From positions 38,130,001 to 38,194,000 of the forward strand of contig OX419757.1 of assembly GCA_948567375.1 (NCBI GenBank): a DNA stretch of 64,000 bases. The letters run 5' to 3'. The position numbers and the translations under genes were made by a program. The stretch is from Lunularia cruciata (Eukaryota; Streptophyta; Marchantiopsida; Lunulariales; Lunulariaceae). The notes beneath the pieces are model-generated. The model was not told the origin of the DNA. It did not search any database and saw nothing but the letters and a program-made list of their open reading frames with translations. Positions 1 to 13,902 of the stretch are shown here, one piece after another; the stretch's first letter is position 1, and each line of letters begins with the position of its first letter.

Positions 1-818
1 TCTCCTTCATTTTCTTTGTGTAGATCTCCTTGTGCATCCTTCTCACCAGTTAGTGTAGTCTACAATTTTAGGAAACTCTTGTTAATATTATGGCATCGGA
101 AGTTCCATCAACTATAAAAACCACACCCACCAAATGAGTGACAAAGTAATCTCTTCCAAAACTTGGGTAGTGGTGGATTGGTTGGCTGCCTCTTCTTCTT
201 TTTTTAATAGAGACTTTTGATTCTTCTACTATATCCCTTGCCTTGATGTCAATCTCTTCATCTTTGGCTCCATCCTTATGTTTATGCCTTCTTGAACTTT
301 AGGCCAAATTTCCTTCCCTTCTTCTTATGATAAGGGCTAAGGAGTGGTGCTGAGGAGTTTGGGTAAGGTACTAACTAAACTCTCTTATACTCCTTTAGCT
401 TCTCCCTTGCTTTCTTCCCTTGTTGAGGGTTTAGGATGGAAGGCAAATAGAGGATCCATGTCTTCTTCTTCTTCTTCTTCTTCTTCTTCTTCTTCTTCTT
501 CTTCTTCTTCTTCTTCTTCTTCTTCTTCTTCTTCTTCTTCTTCTTCTTCTTCTTCTTCTTCTTCTTCTTCTTCTTCTTCTTCTTCTTCTTCTTCTTCTTC
601 TTCTTCTTCTTCTTTGGATCTTGTTTCTTCTTCCTCTACAAGCATTAATTTGCCTTTCCAAGCAAAATTTTCATCCTCTTCCTAATACTTCTTGATCATC
701 AACTTCTCTTTGGGTTGGGAAGAAAAGTACCCTATAGGAGGGTAGTGTGCAAGAAATCTCCTCCACTCTTTCTTCTTCAGTAAACTTAGACCCATCTAGA
801 AATGAATCATGAATGGAG
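1..818. other. Left flank, AT-rich repeat-like DNA without a gene
   Basis: No recognisable coding region. The stretch is pyrimidine-rich on the plus strand and poor in CpG, like the decayed retroelement that follows. It contains a long TTC microsatellite, listed separately. The open frames over that repeat (poly-Ser, poly-Glu, poly-Arg) are consequences of the trinucleotide repeat. It may be part of an older element into which the Gypsy at 819-15102 inserted, but I cannot show this. Confidence 0.5.
461..615 (+). repeat. (TTC)n microsatellite, about 51 units
   Basis: An almost perfect run of TTC/TCT triplets about 155 bp long. All three frames are open on both strands, which creates artefactual homopolymer ORFs. 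A pure tract of this length is expected to be length-polymorphic. Confidence 0.95.
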
Positions 819-1861
819 TGTCAATGAGGCAAAGAAACCAAGTCTAAGGGCAAGAAACCATCTATAGGATGGTATAGCAATGCATGAAGATAAAGGATTT
901 CAAGATCCTATGTACAAGGCTTGCAGAATAAGACCTCTACATGCCAACCAAGTCCAAGTGTGGGAGAGAGAGAAGTGTTTTGAGGTCCTCCTATAGGCTG
1001 TCTAATTAAAGAAGTATGAGCATATTCTTATATGGGTCCATTTGTATTATAGCAAAAGAGGTAGGTAGTAATTAAGACTTAAATGGTGCTCTAAATGGTA
1101 ATCAGAGTATGTGCATCTAGGCTAGGAACATCTAAGGGAGGAGACCCAATTGGCATTTATGGTGCAAGTATGCAAAGGAGGCAGTAGCCACAAGTAGAGA
1201 ATTGATTAGGGTAGGCAAAACATTATTTTTTGGTAAGAGTAACTATTTAAGAAGGCAATTCCCCCATTAGAGGTTAATCTTCCAACCAAGATTCCATGAT
1301 AAGGGACGTTTTGCAAGGGCAAATTCACTTATTGCTTGTAACTTCTTGTTCACCTTCAAGCTAATGACAAAATTATCATTGTAGCTATGGGAACTGAATG
1401 TTACCCTAAACTAAAGTTGTATTACTGATATTAGCCTAAGGATCTAAGAATCCAAGGATAATAAACAAACCATTACTCTACCTAAATTCTATGAATGTAA
1501 AGGTGTAAGTGTAATATTGTGTTGTGGATCTATACTCCTCATGTATTCATTGCACTATCTACCTAAGCAAGAAGGTGTATAAGAGACTAGCTAAGTAAGA
1601 CTCCACAAAGCAAGGGTATGAAGGACCATACCAAGGAGGCTAAAGAGCTTGCAATGGTGATAGATTGGAGAGCTATCTCCAAGGGTAAGTGTCTTTGGGA
1701 GATTCACATACTTGAGTGGAATTACAAACCACTATAGGAATTCTATCTACACCTTCTCTTTGAGCCAAGTAAACAGCCGGCCGTGCAAGGAAAATACTGA
1801 ATTTTCCTTCTCCAATAGCACCTTATATCCCCCACTCCCAAACTAGACATTCCCACCAACA
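819..1861 (+). repeat. 5' LTR of decayed giant Gypsy element (element A)
   Basis: This segment aligns by eye with 13903-15102. Both begin TGTCAA and both pass through matching blocks: AAACCATCTA..AGATGGTA, TTATAGCAAAAGAGGTAGGTAGTAATTAAGA, TAGGAACATCTA, a GATCTAAG..TCCAA block and GCCAAGTAAA.AGCC. Both end in CAACA. The order and spacing fit two LTRs of one element. Divergence is high, so the insertion is old. I found no clear target-site duplication or primer-binding site, so the outer ends may be off by some bases. Confidence 0.75.
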
Positions 1862-1945
1862 TTTCTAGCACTGATGCCGGCTGATATATATGTCCTCTCC
1901 ACTCACCTCTACCACTCAATTAGGCCATGTTTATTCTATTAAACA

Positions 1946-3960
1946 TTGCACAGATGCTGCTCTTTTCAGTCCAAGGAAGCATTATTTCCTAATTCTACAA
2001 GCTACATTCTTTTAAACCCAAGGGAAGCATTATCTCCTACATCACCAAGTACTCTTGTTAGAACACAAGAAAAACCATTAATGCCTAGTACTTCTGCCCA
2101 GGAAAACCCATTTGCATCAATACCACCACAAACTACCAGTCAAGGCTCTCTTATGGTCATGACACCTCTCTCATATCCTAAAACTCTAGCAAATAGCATT
2201 GCAATGACATCAAACTTAGGAGGAAGAATCAACTGTGCACCATTGAAACAATAGTGTTCAATTGTGCAAGAAGACTTCAAGTCATTTCCACAAATATATT
2301 GAGAATTTTTGCATGGCACAAAACATTCTGGATGATGCTGCCATTGCACAACAGATTGGCCAATGTTTCATTGGAATTGCACAACACTTGTTTAGTGGTC
2401 TTGACCTCATCACACAAACAAGTTATGCCTTGATATGGGCTAAAGGATGATAAGAATACATCTCACCATGACAACAAGAACAACTCAAGGAAAAGATAAA
2501 CAGACTTTGCAAAGGACACAATGAAACAATGCAAGATTTAATCAACAATTTCAATACATCTTTTCAATGATCATGCCCAGCCCTCAATCCCATTATGGCT
2601 CTCAACTAGTTCAAAGATGCATTACTTGAGAACATCCAAGAATTCCTCATCTACAACAAATTTGCTACAATAGCATAAGAATTTGAGGAGGCATGATGTT
2701 AGGCTCAAGCTAATGAGCAAGATGTGACTCTATAATACCAAGCTTCAAAGGGAATTAATACCCCTATACTACTACTTAGGGATTCTCACAGCCTAACTAC
2801 TTCCATGGAGGTACTTTTGCATTATCTCATTATGCAACACCTCAACCAATACCCACATATGAGTAAATGCTCATTCCCATAGCTATACCCATTTCCATTG
2901 TTCCACTTGTCACTTCTCCACCTCAATAAGGACAACCAATGCTTGTAATTACCAATGTTTTGGCCACAAACCTGAAGATAGAAGATATCTTGGTCAAACT
3001 AGAACAACCAAATAACCTTCACCTCACACAACAACCTCAAGAGAGGAATCCAATAAAAATTACTGCTAGGGGAGAAATCTTTTATACCCCTTCCCTTAGA
3101 TGGGAACACACCAATACTCAATATGCCAAACATCCTAAATTTTTGCATCCATTGTGGAAGACATGGGTATACAATGACCAACTATATGACAACTTTGATG
3201 ACACCAAGAACCAAGAGAATAAAGAGCACATGGCATGAACACTATCCCGTAACACAATAATTTCAATCAACACTTATGAGATAATCCTTCCATAAAGGAA
3301 GAGGAAATGGATGAGGTAGAAAACCTCTTGAACCCAAGATATGTTATCATATTTGCAATGAAACCACTATGCAACCAATGCCTAAACAAACCTGCCCATT
3401 GTGCATTTGGCTCTATAGCCCATACCATGGCACAATTCCCAAAGTTCAAGAATTTCATAACTCAAACATGAGGCCTACTTCTTGTACAAAATGAACCATA
3501 AAATTATGTTGGTCCTAATGGGAACAAGGATTTCATCACCATAGAGGAAGGATCTAGTACAAGAGAGGCCCTTTTAACCAACATGAGTGTTGTTCCAAAG
3601 GTGAATGTGCTCCTTGCAACACAATCCTACACTTATAAAGCACCTTTTATGAGCATCAGCTCTAATATAGAATGCTATTCTTTTGAGTGCTCAACTAAAG
3701 TAGCACACAATAAAACACATGATGAAGTTCCATAGCTTGCTCTAGAGATGTAAATAGTTGCCAAACCTATGTTTGATACCTTGGCAAAGAAAATGCCAAC
3801 TTCTATCATACACAACTACTATATTCTGGCTGATCTAGCAAACACCAAGGATAACATCACCTTGAAACAACTATGCAAAGTCTCTCCATAGAACATAGGA
3901 AGTTATAGAACTTCCTCATGATACTACAACTTGTAGTTTGTTTCACAAAACCCCTTCCAA
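1946..3960 (+). pseudogene. Gag-like region of element A (broken)
   Basis: Short open stretches (for example 1946-2254, 2262-2450, 2939-3238) lie directly downstream of the 5' LTR, where gag is expected. They are Pro-, Gln- and Thr-rich and no single frame is intact. I see no certain zinc knuckle. The gag assignment therefore rests on position between the LTR and the protease relic, not on a motif. Confidence 0.45.
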
Positions 3961-4041
3961 AAAAGTGTTGTCCCACAGAAATAGAAACTTATTCCCATAG
4001 ATAGGCCATTACTTCTGACTAACAACATCCCGCATACCACC

Positions 4042-4400
4042 TTGGTTGAGGAAAGCCCATGCAATCATCATGTGTTGTATACCAAGGTTTATGAGCTAGA
4101 TATCCCTATAACCATCCAAGGAAGCATTATTCCCAATTGTTGCATTGACTTAGGATCCTTGGTGACTAAAGGTGTGATGGAAACTAGGGTTGATAGGGAT
4201 GAAAAAGGCACTTTCTCTTCTCCATATGGCCAAAAGACAACAACAATGCTCAATGGACTGTTAACCAAAGTTTCTACAATCATACAAGCACAAACCTCAT
4301 TGATCAATTACTTGATAATGGATACACTTGCACCCGCATAATTTCCACTCTTATTGGGAGTCCCCTAGCTGGTAGATGCCAATGTAATCACCTCTTGGAG
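4042..4400 (+). pseudogene. Retroviral-type aspartic protease relic of element A
   Basis: The frame reads ITIQGSIIPNCCIDLGSLV, where CIDLGS stands where Gypsy proteases have a DTGSS-type active site; the catalytic Asp is kept. About 70 residues later DTLAPA.FPLLLGVP (dot = stop) corresponds to the usual protease end that precedes the RT linker. An in-frame TAA at about 4339 breaks it. This is a relic with no function expected. Confidence 0.6.
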
Positions 4401-4694
4401 GACCAAAAAGCTAGCCTTTGGGAAAAAATCAAGACACTATATTACCTATGTACCATACTAGACCAATATCAAGTTCAGATCAGGAAGGAGAACCAAGTTT
4501 CAATGTCAATGCATGGATTCTTGCTCATGTATATAGTGATGAGGAAACTATAGATGTCATCATTAATTGTCTTTTCATAACAGAAGAGGTAATGAGTGGT
4601 CAAGTTGGAAAACTCACCAAAATAGCCCCATTGTTCTATGTTTCTAGTGAAATGATTTAACAGGCATGCTTCCCCACCCCCAAGCTTAGTCTTT

Positions 4695-6200
4695 TTGTAC
4701 TTAGAGGCTTCCCTTAGCATTTTTTGGCATGTTATGTTCCCACCTAAGTATGTCAAAATTATCACTAATGTGGGCATGGAAGAACAACCTATTTACCAAG
4801 CACTCATCCAAGAATTCCAAGATGTCTTTGCCTACAACTACTTGGAACTCATTGACATGGACCAACAAACTTGTCAACATCATATATTGCTATTACCATA
4901 GTTGTGAATAGATACATTGCTACAAAAAATACATCATTATCAACATCATACACTATAGAAGCATAACTCACATATAAGTCATATATTAACTTTGAAGTGT
5001 CACAATACTCAATTCACTCTTCCACTTGAATCACACTCTAATCTGACCTGAACTAAATCCTCCACTCAACAATCTGCCAACAATCAAATATTGATTACAA
5101 TCAAGCCACACCCACTCTAGCTAAGAGACTCCAAGTGATGGTCACCAACCTCTATAAACCATAGCCAAGAACTCAAAGGGTCAATATCAAAGAAATGAGC
5201 TCTTTAGAGCTACACTTCAAAAATATACCCCTCTGCCTGACATAGGTCTCCAACCCTAACAACATCGCTAATGGTGCAAGTGATAGTGGGTTCCACCGTG
5301 TGATCAGTAGCCTAATATGAAATATGATCTCCATCAAGTAGTCCATGAGCAACTACCAAAATAACTATGATTGCCAACACTACCATTCCAATGTTTGAGC
5401 AAACTAGTTTGGGTGCTACAAATGTCATAACACCATACACCATCCCAATCCGGTCCAAACCTTATAGATTAAACCCTACCTACTCTCAAAATTTATGCAA
5501 AGAGCTAAACAAACTACTCAAGTTCATGTTCATTTATCATGTAGGAGAGATGGAATGGGCCTCCCTAATATTAGTGGTACAAAAGAAAGATACAAGAAAG
5601 GTTCAAATTTGTGTTAACTTCCGCAAGTTGAATTTGTAGACTATCTTGGACCCTTTCTTGATTATGTTCACCAATTTTTTGGTGAATAGACAAGGTGACC
5701 CATAGCCAATGCTTCTCATTCAAAGATGGCTATTTTGATTACAATCAAATTGCCATTTCTCTAGAGGATCAGTACAAAACCACTTTCATCATAGAATGGA
5801 ATACTTATACCTACCAAGTTATGCCCTTTGGATTACAAAACACTCCTATAACATTTCAATGATCATGATGAATTCCTTTGGCAATGTGAGACAAGATTGG
5901 AGTTATACCTAGATGACATGGGGGCACATAGTTCTTGTTCCAATCACATCCAAGTACTATGGGCCATCCTACATATGTGTAGGCAAGTTAAGATTTCACT
6001 CAATCCCCATAAATGTGTATTTTCTATCTAGGGTAGACCACTCCTTGGCCACCTTGTCTACAAAAATGGCATCATGGTCAACCCTAAAAGAGTCCAAATC
6101 ATTCTACAATTGCCCCTATATGAGATAATATGTGCAACTTCATGTATTTTCTAGGTTTTATAGGATATTACTGATGTTATATCCACATGTATGCCAAGAT
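4695..6200 (+). pseudogene. Reverse transcriptase relic of element A
   Basis: An RT leader-like stretch (about 4776-4900, containing FQDVFAYNY) is separated by about 450 bp of non-matching sequence from KPYRLNP (about 5458), LVVQKKDTRKVQICVNFRKL (5570-5635), VMPFGLQNTP (about 5818-5850) and YLDDM (about 5908). These are the Gypsy RT landmarks, in order, including the catalytic YxDD box. Several stops and frame changes interrupt them. The 450-bp gap looks like an internal insertion. Confidence 0.8.
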
Positions 6201-6239
6201 TGATTCAACCCTCACTAGCCTACTACACAACACTATTGA

Positions 6240-6720
6240 GTTCTTGTGCGCCAGCCAATGCATGACAACCTTTGAGGCCTTAAAAAAAATTAGCTACCAT
6301 CGCAATTCTTGTAGTCCCCAATTGAGAACTAACCTTTCACATTTTCATAAACACCTCTAACATGGCCATGGGCACTATGTTGGCATATTATGACCACCAA
6401 CAAAGTGAAAATGTTGTCTACTATGCTAGTCAGCAACTCAGTTCAGCAAAAAAAAAGTATTCCACAACCAAGCAGAATGTCTTGGCATGATCTTTGTTGT
6501 TCAAAAATTTAGCCACTACCTCATGGGCAATAATTTTATATTCCATGTCAATCACAAATCCCTCAAGTACCTTGTCAAAAAACCATATTGTGTGGGAATA
6601 CTTGTCCACTTGATGCTCCTCCTATAAGAATTGCTTTTATCGTTGAAGACCATCCCAAAAAATCACACGACATTGCATATTTCTTATCACGTATTCTTGG
6701 TGATCCCACCAAGAAATCCA
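6240..6720 (+). pseudogene. RNase H relic of element A
   Basis: Directly after RT, frames read NMAMGTMLAYYDHQQSENVV and YYASQQLSSAKKKYSTT. These match the start and the YxSR.L..AE.NYST region of Gypsy RNase H. In-frame stops and a shift are present. Confidence 0.65.
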
Positions 6721-6999
6721 TAGACACCAATCCCATCAATTTTCAACTCTTTTATATATGAGATATTGTTACTACCCAATCATGTTTGAGGCTCCAATCT
6801 TTGTATTACTTGTCTATGGGCTTCGTGCACTCTAATTTATTGTGGGAAAAAACAATTTGTATTTAAGCCCTCCCTTTCACTATCTTATAAGCTGATCTAT
6901 AGAAGAGATGGGTGTAGACGGAGTCCTTTGGCATTGCATCAACCCAAATAAAGTTCCCATAGTACTCCAAGCTTGCCATTTTGATGAATTTGGTGGGCA

Positions 7000-8104
7000 G
7001 TTCTTGGGAGAACTAATTGCCCACAATGTCTACTTTGCCAAATACTAGTGGCTATTTGTCTCTCATTATGACACCATCAAGCATACCTACATGTGTGATG
7101 CTTGTCAACATATTGGTAAACCCACCTCATGACACCACATGTATCTCTACCCAATCTTAGTAGCAGAACCCTTCCAGAAATGGGGCTTTGATTTTGTAGG
7201 TCCTATTAATCCAGCAGCTAGAAGGAGTAGGCATTGTTATATTATAGTCATGATTGACTACATAACTAAATGGGCCAAAGCCAAATCTTTTGTCAACAAC
7301 TCCATTGTTGTTACTATCAAGTATCATTATCTAAAGATCTGGTATTCCCTTATCCATTGTCACAGACAATGGGTCACATTTCATCAATGAAGCCATACAG
7401 GACTTAACCACCACCTATACAATCCAACACAACCGGTCTACTCCCTTCCTTCTACAAGCAAATGGTCAAGTCAAGCACATCAATAGAATCCTATTGACTA
7501 TTAAAAATATAGTCAATCTTAGTCCCATAGATTAGGATACAAAACTCATAGGTGCATTATGAGCTTATTGCACCATAGTCAAGATGGCTATGGGATTCAC
7601 CCTATTTCAACTTGTCTATGTGCAAGATTCCATTCTCCCAATTGAATTCCTCGTCCTATCCCTTAATTTTTTTATTAATAAGTTGACAAGGATGTCTCCA
7701 TCTGACAAGGAGGAAACACCGGAAGAAAGAGTCTTTGTGCTTCATGGTCTAAATGAACAATATCTATGTGTACTTTATACACAATACACCATGCAACCCA
7801 AGTGTAAAATCTTTCTTGGCAACAAGACCAAAGAAGTGGAACTCTACAACAAGGACCTAAAACTGAAGTATAATGCTAGGGTGGGCCAATTCCCTAATAA
7901 ATTTTCCAAGAAATGGTTAGGCCCTTACAGAATATGAGAAATTTTGAGAATGGTTTTGTCCAATTGGAACTATTAGATGGAGAACTACTAACATCTCACA
8001 CCAATGGTTTGAAGTGCAGACCATCCAACCCACACTACATCCTACTAAGAAGCCAAGAAGAGAAGATTACTACAAGAAACCCGATGCTTGTTCATTTCAC
8101 TTGA
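7000..8104 (+). pseudogene. Integrase relic of element A
   Basis: A zinc-binding remnant CDACQHIGKP (about 7096-7125) is followed by FQKWGFDFVGPI (first catalytic Asp, about 7170-7205) and YIIVMIDYITKWAKA (7240-7285). A frame-shifted DNGSHF..E block (about 7365-7400) supplies the second Asp region. The tail KKWLGPYRI (about 7910-7935) is the end of the Gypsy integrase C-terminal domain. The DDE core is recognisable but broken by stops and frameshifts. Confidence 0.8.
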
Positions 8105-8199
8105 AAATCACTCTATACAAACTACATTGCTGGACTATCTTTCCTAGGATGGTGAAGGACTGCCCAAAAGATCAAGGGATCAATTATGGGCTTTTCTTT

Positions 8200-11100
8200 G
8201 TGAAGTGATATCCTTCTTGGACCTACAATCCCAAGATACAAATTCAAATAATAGCCAAATCAAGCAAACAACAAATATATCTACCATCATGGGAATTCAC
8301 TATTTCTCACAACACACAACCATCATATATCACCATCATATGGTTCAAAGAAAAGATAGCATTACATTCATGACAATTTACATTCACTAGGAAACAATAA
8401 CACAAATTCAATGCTTCAAATTCAAACACAAAATAGTAGCAATTGGAAGATGGGATTTTGAATACTATTGCAAGGTAACATATTTTGCACAAAGCATTTA
8501 AACTTGAACAAGAAAGTATAGTGGTTGACAATGATCATGCACTTGAATAAACTCCAAGGCAATTTCCAAATTTCTATCATTCTATCAATTCAATAGAGAG
8601 AGAGATAGTCAGACCAAGCTTGAGCAAAGGAAGAAAATCATATTTTATCAAGAAAATGGCTACAAGAAGGTAGATTGTCAACTACAAGTTGATAAATGTC
8701 ACCACAAGAACAAGAAAAATTGACCAAAAGTCATGATACCTATATGCAACAAGCAAGGATTCATAGGCAGGCTGAATGTGGGAGCAATCTTGGACCACTT
8801 GGACACAAAAAAATCAAGAGCTTCTCATCTCTAGCATTTGAAAATTTTGTTAAAACATGGAACAAAACCAAGTGGACAAAGTTTTACCCACATGAGATCT
8901 AGAACAAATCTAGAATCAAATCTTTGAAGAACTCAACAACTATGCATACTTTGAACAATTTCAAGGGTGAGAAATTGAGAGACTTTAGTAAATCCCACAA
9001 AGTTTAAAAGAAGGAGAAGTGATGGCCCCATGGAAGAACATTAAAGTAGAGGTACTAATTTGCATTCAATTGGGTTCCTTATGCAACTTTTGCAATGTCA
9101 ATTCAGAAACATGTGAGAATATAGAGGAGGAGAAAATATGGAACATAGTGGCCCATAAATACTACTTACCAACAAACAAAGAGCTCCAAAAATCCTAGTG
9201 ATGGCAGATGACATCCAAGTGGAAGCTAAAGTCATATACATCTTTGTTCTTGTAGTTGGCTCCAGTCGTCCAACACTTCTCATTGTCACTTACAATACAA
9301 TAAGAGAAGTGTTTTTTCCTCAAATAGAGGTTGAAAGATATCTCTTTAGCTTGGAAGGAATTCAAGTTTAGCCCAAAATACCTACCATGGCTCCAATTTT
9401 TCAATGCAGCTAACAATTTGACGTGAATTGTGAACAAGAATGGATTCAAATGTCAATGGTGACACATCTACCCCTTTTACACCATGAAGAACTTTCATTG
9501 GCTTATTGGTAGATAGGGGGATGTGTCTTTCTTAAGTGTGTCATTGATAGAGACACTAATAAGAAGTGTAATACATTGGGAAACATTAAATTAAAATCCC
9601 TTAGTATTCACCAAACTACAAGAATGCTATGTGAATTTCAAGAAGGCAAATTTTTATAGAGAAGAAAAAAGGTGACAGACCTTTTGATACGCGGATGTAT
9701 TAATGGTAATGTTGGAACATATAGCTCCAAGTTGTACTTGTTGAAGGAGAATCTCACCCAAGAAAATGTTGCCAATTGCCAAATTATCCATCTTCAAGAA
9801 AAGCTACCAAGAGATTGCAAGATGGATTGGGAGCCAAATGTAAGCCCTTATGTGACAGCTAAGCTTGTCACAAATTTCACAAAGTGGACCAATAAGGAAT
9901 GAGCTAACCTCTTAAAACAATGGATGGCCAAAGTATCAAAGGTACAGGGAGACAAACAATAGGAACACCTCTACCCCATGGAAGAAGAGATGGGACAACC
10001 TAAGAGGAAGAAGATAGCCAATCTCAAGAAGTGCAGAGTGGCATCCCCGTCCCTAGTGAAGGATAAAAAGAAATTAAAAGTAAGGATAAGGACTCCTACC
10101 AATGTGGAAGCAGAGACCAAGCACCCTCTACCTAAGAAGGGGACAACTTCCTCAAAGGGGAAAGGATCGTTATAAAAAACCCACAGCACCCAACTTTTGC
10201 TCTTGAGAAAGGAACTAGCTCAAAAAAATAGGAGGCACATGAATTTATCCAGCTAGAAGATGACTCACCTTATGTTCCAAAACTAGAAGAGGTCTTCCAC
10301 GACTTATGCTTCAAACAGCCATTCCCGTAAGGGGTGGTGGGGAGGCAAGGGCACTGACACTCTTCCAAGAGTTGTTAATGGATAGGACCTAAAGAGTCTA
10401 TATTGGTAGCCAGAGGCTACAGGAAGAAGAAGGTAACATAGAACAAAATAGGTTGGGAGTGTCTCTCCAAATGTTAGACATCATCACCAATAATCTAATG
10501 ATTGGGAATTGCCTTAATGGGTGGATAGAGAACCCCAATCAAGCATGGAAGCATTGTGTTGTGTTCATACTAATGGACATACAATGTAGTCAGCTAGTGC
10601 ATACCTTCATAATGGATTTACGGGCAGAGCAAGACCAACTCCTGCAAGAAAGTTCCCATAAACTACAAGAAATAGAACTTGCATGGGTGTAGAAGCTGGA
10701 CAAGTGGCAGAAAGAGTTTTTCAAGTTAGAGAAAAAGTTGGTGGAAGGAGAATTGCAACTACAACTTGCAGGAGGAGAGTCTAGTATCGACATACTATTT
10801 TCACACACACAGTTGGAAAATAAATGGAGTACAAAAGAACTCCAAAAGCTATAGATGAGGCGGTAGGCACCAAGGAGGAGTCCAAATTAGCAAAGGAAAA
10901 GGTATAGGAACTAATCACTTAGTTAGAGAATTCCCTTAAGGAGGCAATGAAGACTAAGTCTGACCTCAAGGAGAAAGTAGTTGCCCTAGAAAGAGAGAAG
11001 GTAATGTGGGAGAGAGTACGGGAAGCTACTGAGAGGGGGCTTGCCACCTCCAAATAGACCAATAATGAGCTTGTGTTAGTGAGAAGGTTTGATATTGAAA

Positions 11101-13890
11101 GAACCTTCTCTATTACAAGTAAAAGAGGAAGGATGAAGAAGCCAAGATGAAGGCTCAATAGATATCCAAGAATAGCCTAACAATAGAAAACCAAAAGTTG
11201 GAACAAAGAATCAAACAACTTCTTTTGTTCCCCAATTGTAACTTGCTACAAGCACCAGTGTCAAAAGAGCATTTTGGTGCAGAGGACAACCTTGAGGAAA
11301 GCAAGTGTGTAGAAAAAACCAAAGGATCCATAGGAAATGGACCTAAGAAAGATGGTCCCAACAATGACAAAGCAAGGCCATTCAAGAAGAAGACATTAAG
11401 AAGTTCCATAGGCAATGAGTCTCTTGATTCTAGTTCATCTCAGCCTACAACTCTTGCAAATAGAGGCAATAAGAAGAAGACAATAGGGTCAAGTACCAAG
11501 AAAAGGAAAAAAATCATGTCTTTTAGGAAGAAGGAGGTGAACAACCCCATACTAGAAGAAGATACGAGAAGCGGGCCCATTCAAGAAGAAGTGACAAGAA
11601 GAAGACCGATGGAGGGTACAAGGAGTACCTTCTAGCCTCCATAGACCCAAAAGACCCATCAAGACTCCAAAAGAATAGAAGTTACCAGAAAGATTGGATA
11701 GAGGAAGAAGGCAATCAAACTGCTGGCCCAAGTAACCTTGAATCCCCAAGGGCCACACCAACAAGATTGCCAGTCAATGGACTAATCATTAAAAAATATC
11801 ATGGCTTTTGCAACATAATGGGGGCCAATTATATAATCGATGTGTTAGAATTGGTGCAAGAGGAAGAGTCTCTAATCCACAATGAGAGATTACTATTTTG
11901 GATCTCCTCAAGAAAGGAATGAATCAAATAAGTCCTTATGAACCAAGGGAACCACTTTGTGGGAGAAGTGTCAGGACCATCTATGAGAGCCAAGGTGCTA
12001 CAAGACCATCTATGGGATCCAAAGGTATGCTTGATACTCATAGGAAGGAAGTGATTCCAAGAGCAGAAACAAACCTTGTGGCCTCTAACACACAATTTAC
12101 AAGAGCAAAAAAAGTAAGAGGGCATAATGAGGCCTCAAGTTCTGTGAAAAAAGAGGAAGAAGGAGTGCAATTGTCCTTGGACACAATAGAATTGGTTAGG
12201 CAAGGAGTAGATAGTATGGCCATCTTAAACAACAAATTCCCATACTTCATGATTGCCTTGCAAGCCCCCAAGACCCCATCAAGAAGGTGAAGATTTCCCC
12301 CTAGATGCAAGCTATAGAAGGATTGGAAAGCTATGCTTGGGCAATGATGGTGGTATGAGAATTTGGACAAGAAATTGCTCTCCCAATAGAGTTCATCAAG
12401 CAAGTCTTACAAGATCCACATGACGTCCAAGATTAGTTACAACTAGTTATTCCTCCCAACCATGGGTCTAGCTACAATCCAACCATTTTTGGAAACTAGG
12501 GAGGACCAAATGTACATTAGTAGAAGCCATACTATGGTGGTATCCAAGTGGAAAACTCTATGAATAACTTATGTAGCAATATGTCTCCCATACTTCATCT
12601 TGAGGTACTTAGTCGATTACTTGAAGTTGGTAAATCAAGGATTGGCCTTGAAACCAAACTTATGTCTCAAAAGGGAATATATCAAGGTTTCTTAAGTGTC
12701 CAACCAAGAGATTATGCAGATACATCAAGACTCTATATTGCAAGGTGCTCGCAATGCCACCATCACTACCAACTCCAATTCATTGAACATACCCATTAGT
12801 GTGGTGATACATGAATTAAAGATATTAGAACAATTAGAAGAGAGAATCCATATCAGTTCTACCCAATCAATGGACCCATCCTTGCCTATTTTGGAAAAGT
12901 GAGTACAAACCTACAAGAGTCGGGCCTTCAAATATTTCTTAACTTATAAAGCACTTTGTTCTAGCATAATCAAGTGTGACAATAAGGTATACAACTTGGA
13001 TATCAACACATAGGACATGGACTCAGATGATGAGGATGAAATGATAGCAATCCCATATGTACCCAAGTCTAGCAAGCCTATAGAAAGGAATTTTGGTACC
13101 TTACCACTAGATTGGAGAATCTAGGTAAAAAGTCCCATACTTCTTGCAACAGCCTATGAGGATTTCCATCATGTACTTAGACATGACAAGATCTCTCCAA
13201 TGGTTGTTTGATTCCAAAATCATGAAAAACTAATGGTACCTACCAAACCCTCCTATGTTGGTTGTCTCTCAGCTTTCAAGGGCCCACACCAAGGGTTGCT
13301 ACATGCACCAATATGGAGTAAACAAGGCTTTGCACACCATTGGACTCTCTTTCCCATAGGCATGAGAGAGCAATTGAACAATAGACTGGACATGGTGGTA
13401 CTTGTGCTTAAGGGATTCATCAGTTCTCTTATGGGAAGAAACTGCATAGTTGGCCCAAGTTCCAAGTCTTCACTATGCAAATAAGGCAAACTATGAGTAT
13501 GCTAGGAGATTGCTGGAAACAATGGTATATTACCCAAGATCCTATAGTTTTCTGAGAAGCAGTCTCTTGTAAGGCCTTTGTCCAATTGTACAACCATTTA
13601 AGCCAAGATGGCAAAGAAGAAAGAACATTCAACCCTTTGAGACAGACCATTACTAATTTCATCTTCATGTACCTTGTGCAAGAAAGTAGGTGGGGTTGTT
13701 GTCTAGGCAGGACCCTAGAGTTAGCACACATAGATGGATTTATTGATGTACAAGACATTATCTTCAAGGACTACCAAGAGTGGGATCATACAGGAATGTT
13801 CTACCACATGAGGTCCCAAATCTTTCTCTATGCTAACAAGGGCAAGAGTAAGAGATAACACTCAAAGGCCTGCCCAAAGGGCCAGCATTT
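8200..13890 (+). pseudogene. Extra region of element A downstream of integrase, coiled-coil-like ORF debris
   Basis: These 5.7 kb lie between integrase and the polypurine tract, where most Gypsy elements have only a short spacer. Many short plus-strand frames look like remains of one or more long proteins: a block from about 9023 with VIYIFVLVVGSSRPTLLIVT, a Lys-rich block 9978-10175, Glu/Lys-rich heptad-like segments around 10600-11150, and a basic block 11198-11635. No known domain is recognisable. The minus-strand frames here are shadows. A nested foreign insertion is an alternative to an extra element ORF. Confidence 0.45.
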
Positions 13891-13899
13891 AGGAGAGGG
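13891..13899 (+). other. Polypurine tract of element A
   Basis: AGGAGAGGG lies three bases upstream of the TGTCAA start of the 3' LTR, as expected for the primer of plus-strand synthesis. It supports the LTR boundary chosen. Confidence 0.6.
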
Positions 13900-13902
13900 T
13901 TG

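Noticed and set aside
344-685. Poly-Ser, poly-Glu and poly-Arg open frames
   Set aside because: They are the three readings of a pure TTC microsatellite; no flanking protein homology.
9098-12403. Minus-strand frames across 9.1-12.4 kb as genes
   Set aside because: They are antisense shadows of the broken plus-strand retroelement frames and show no domain.
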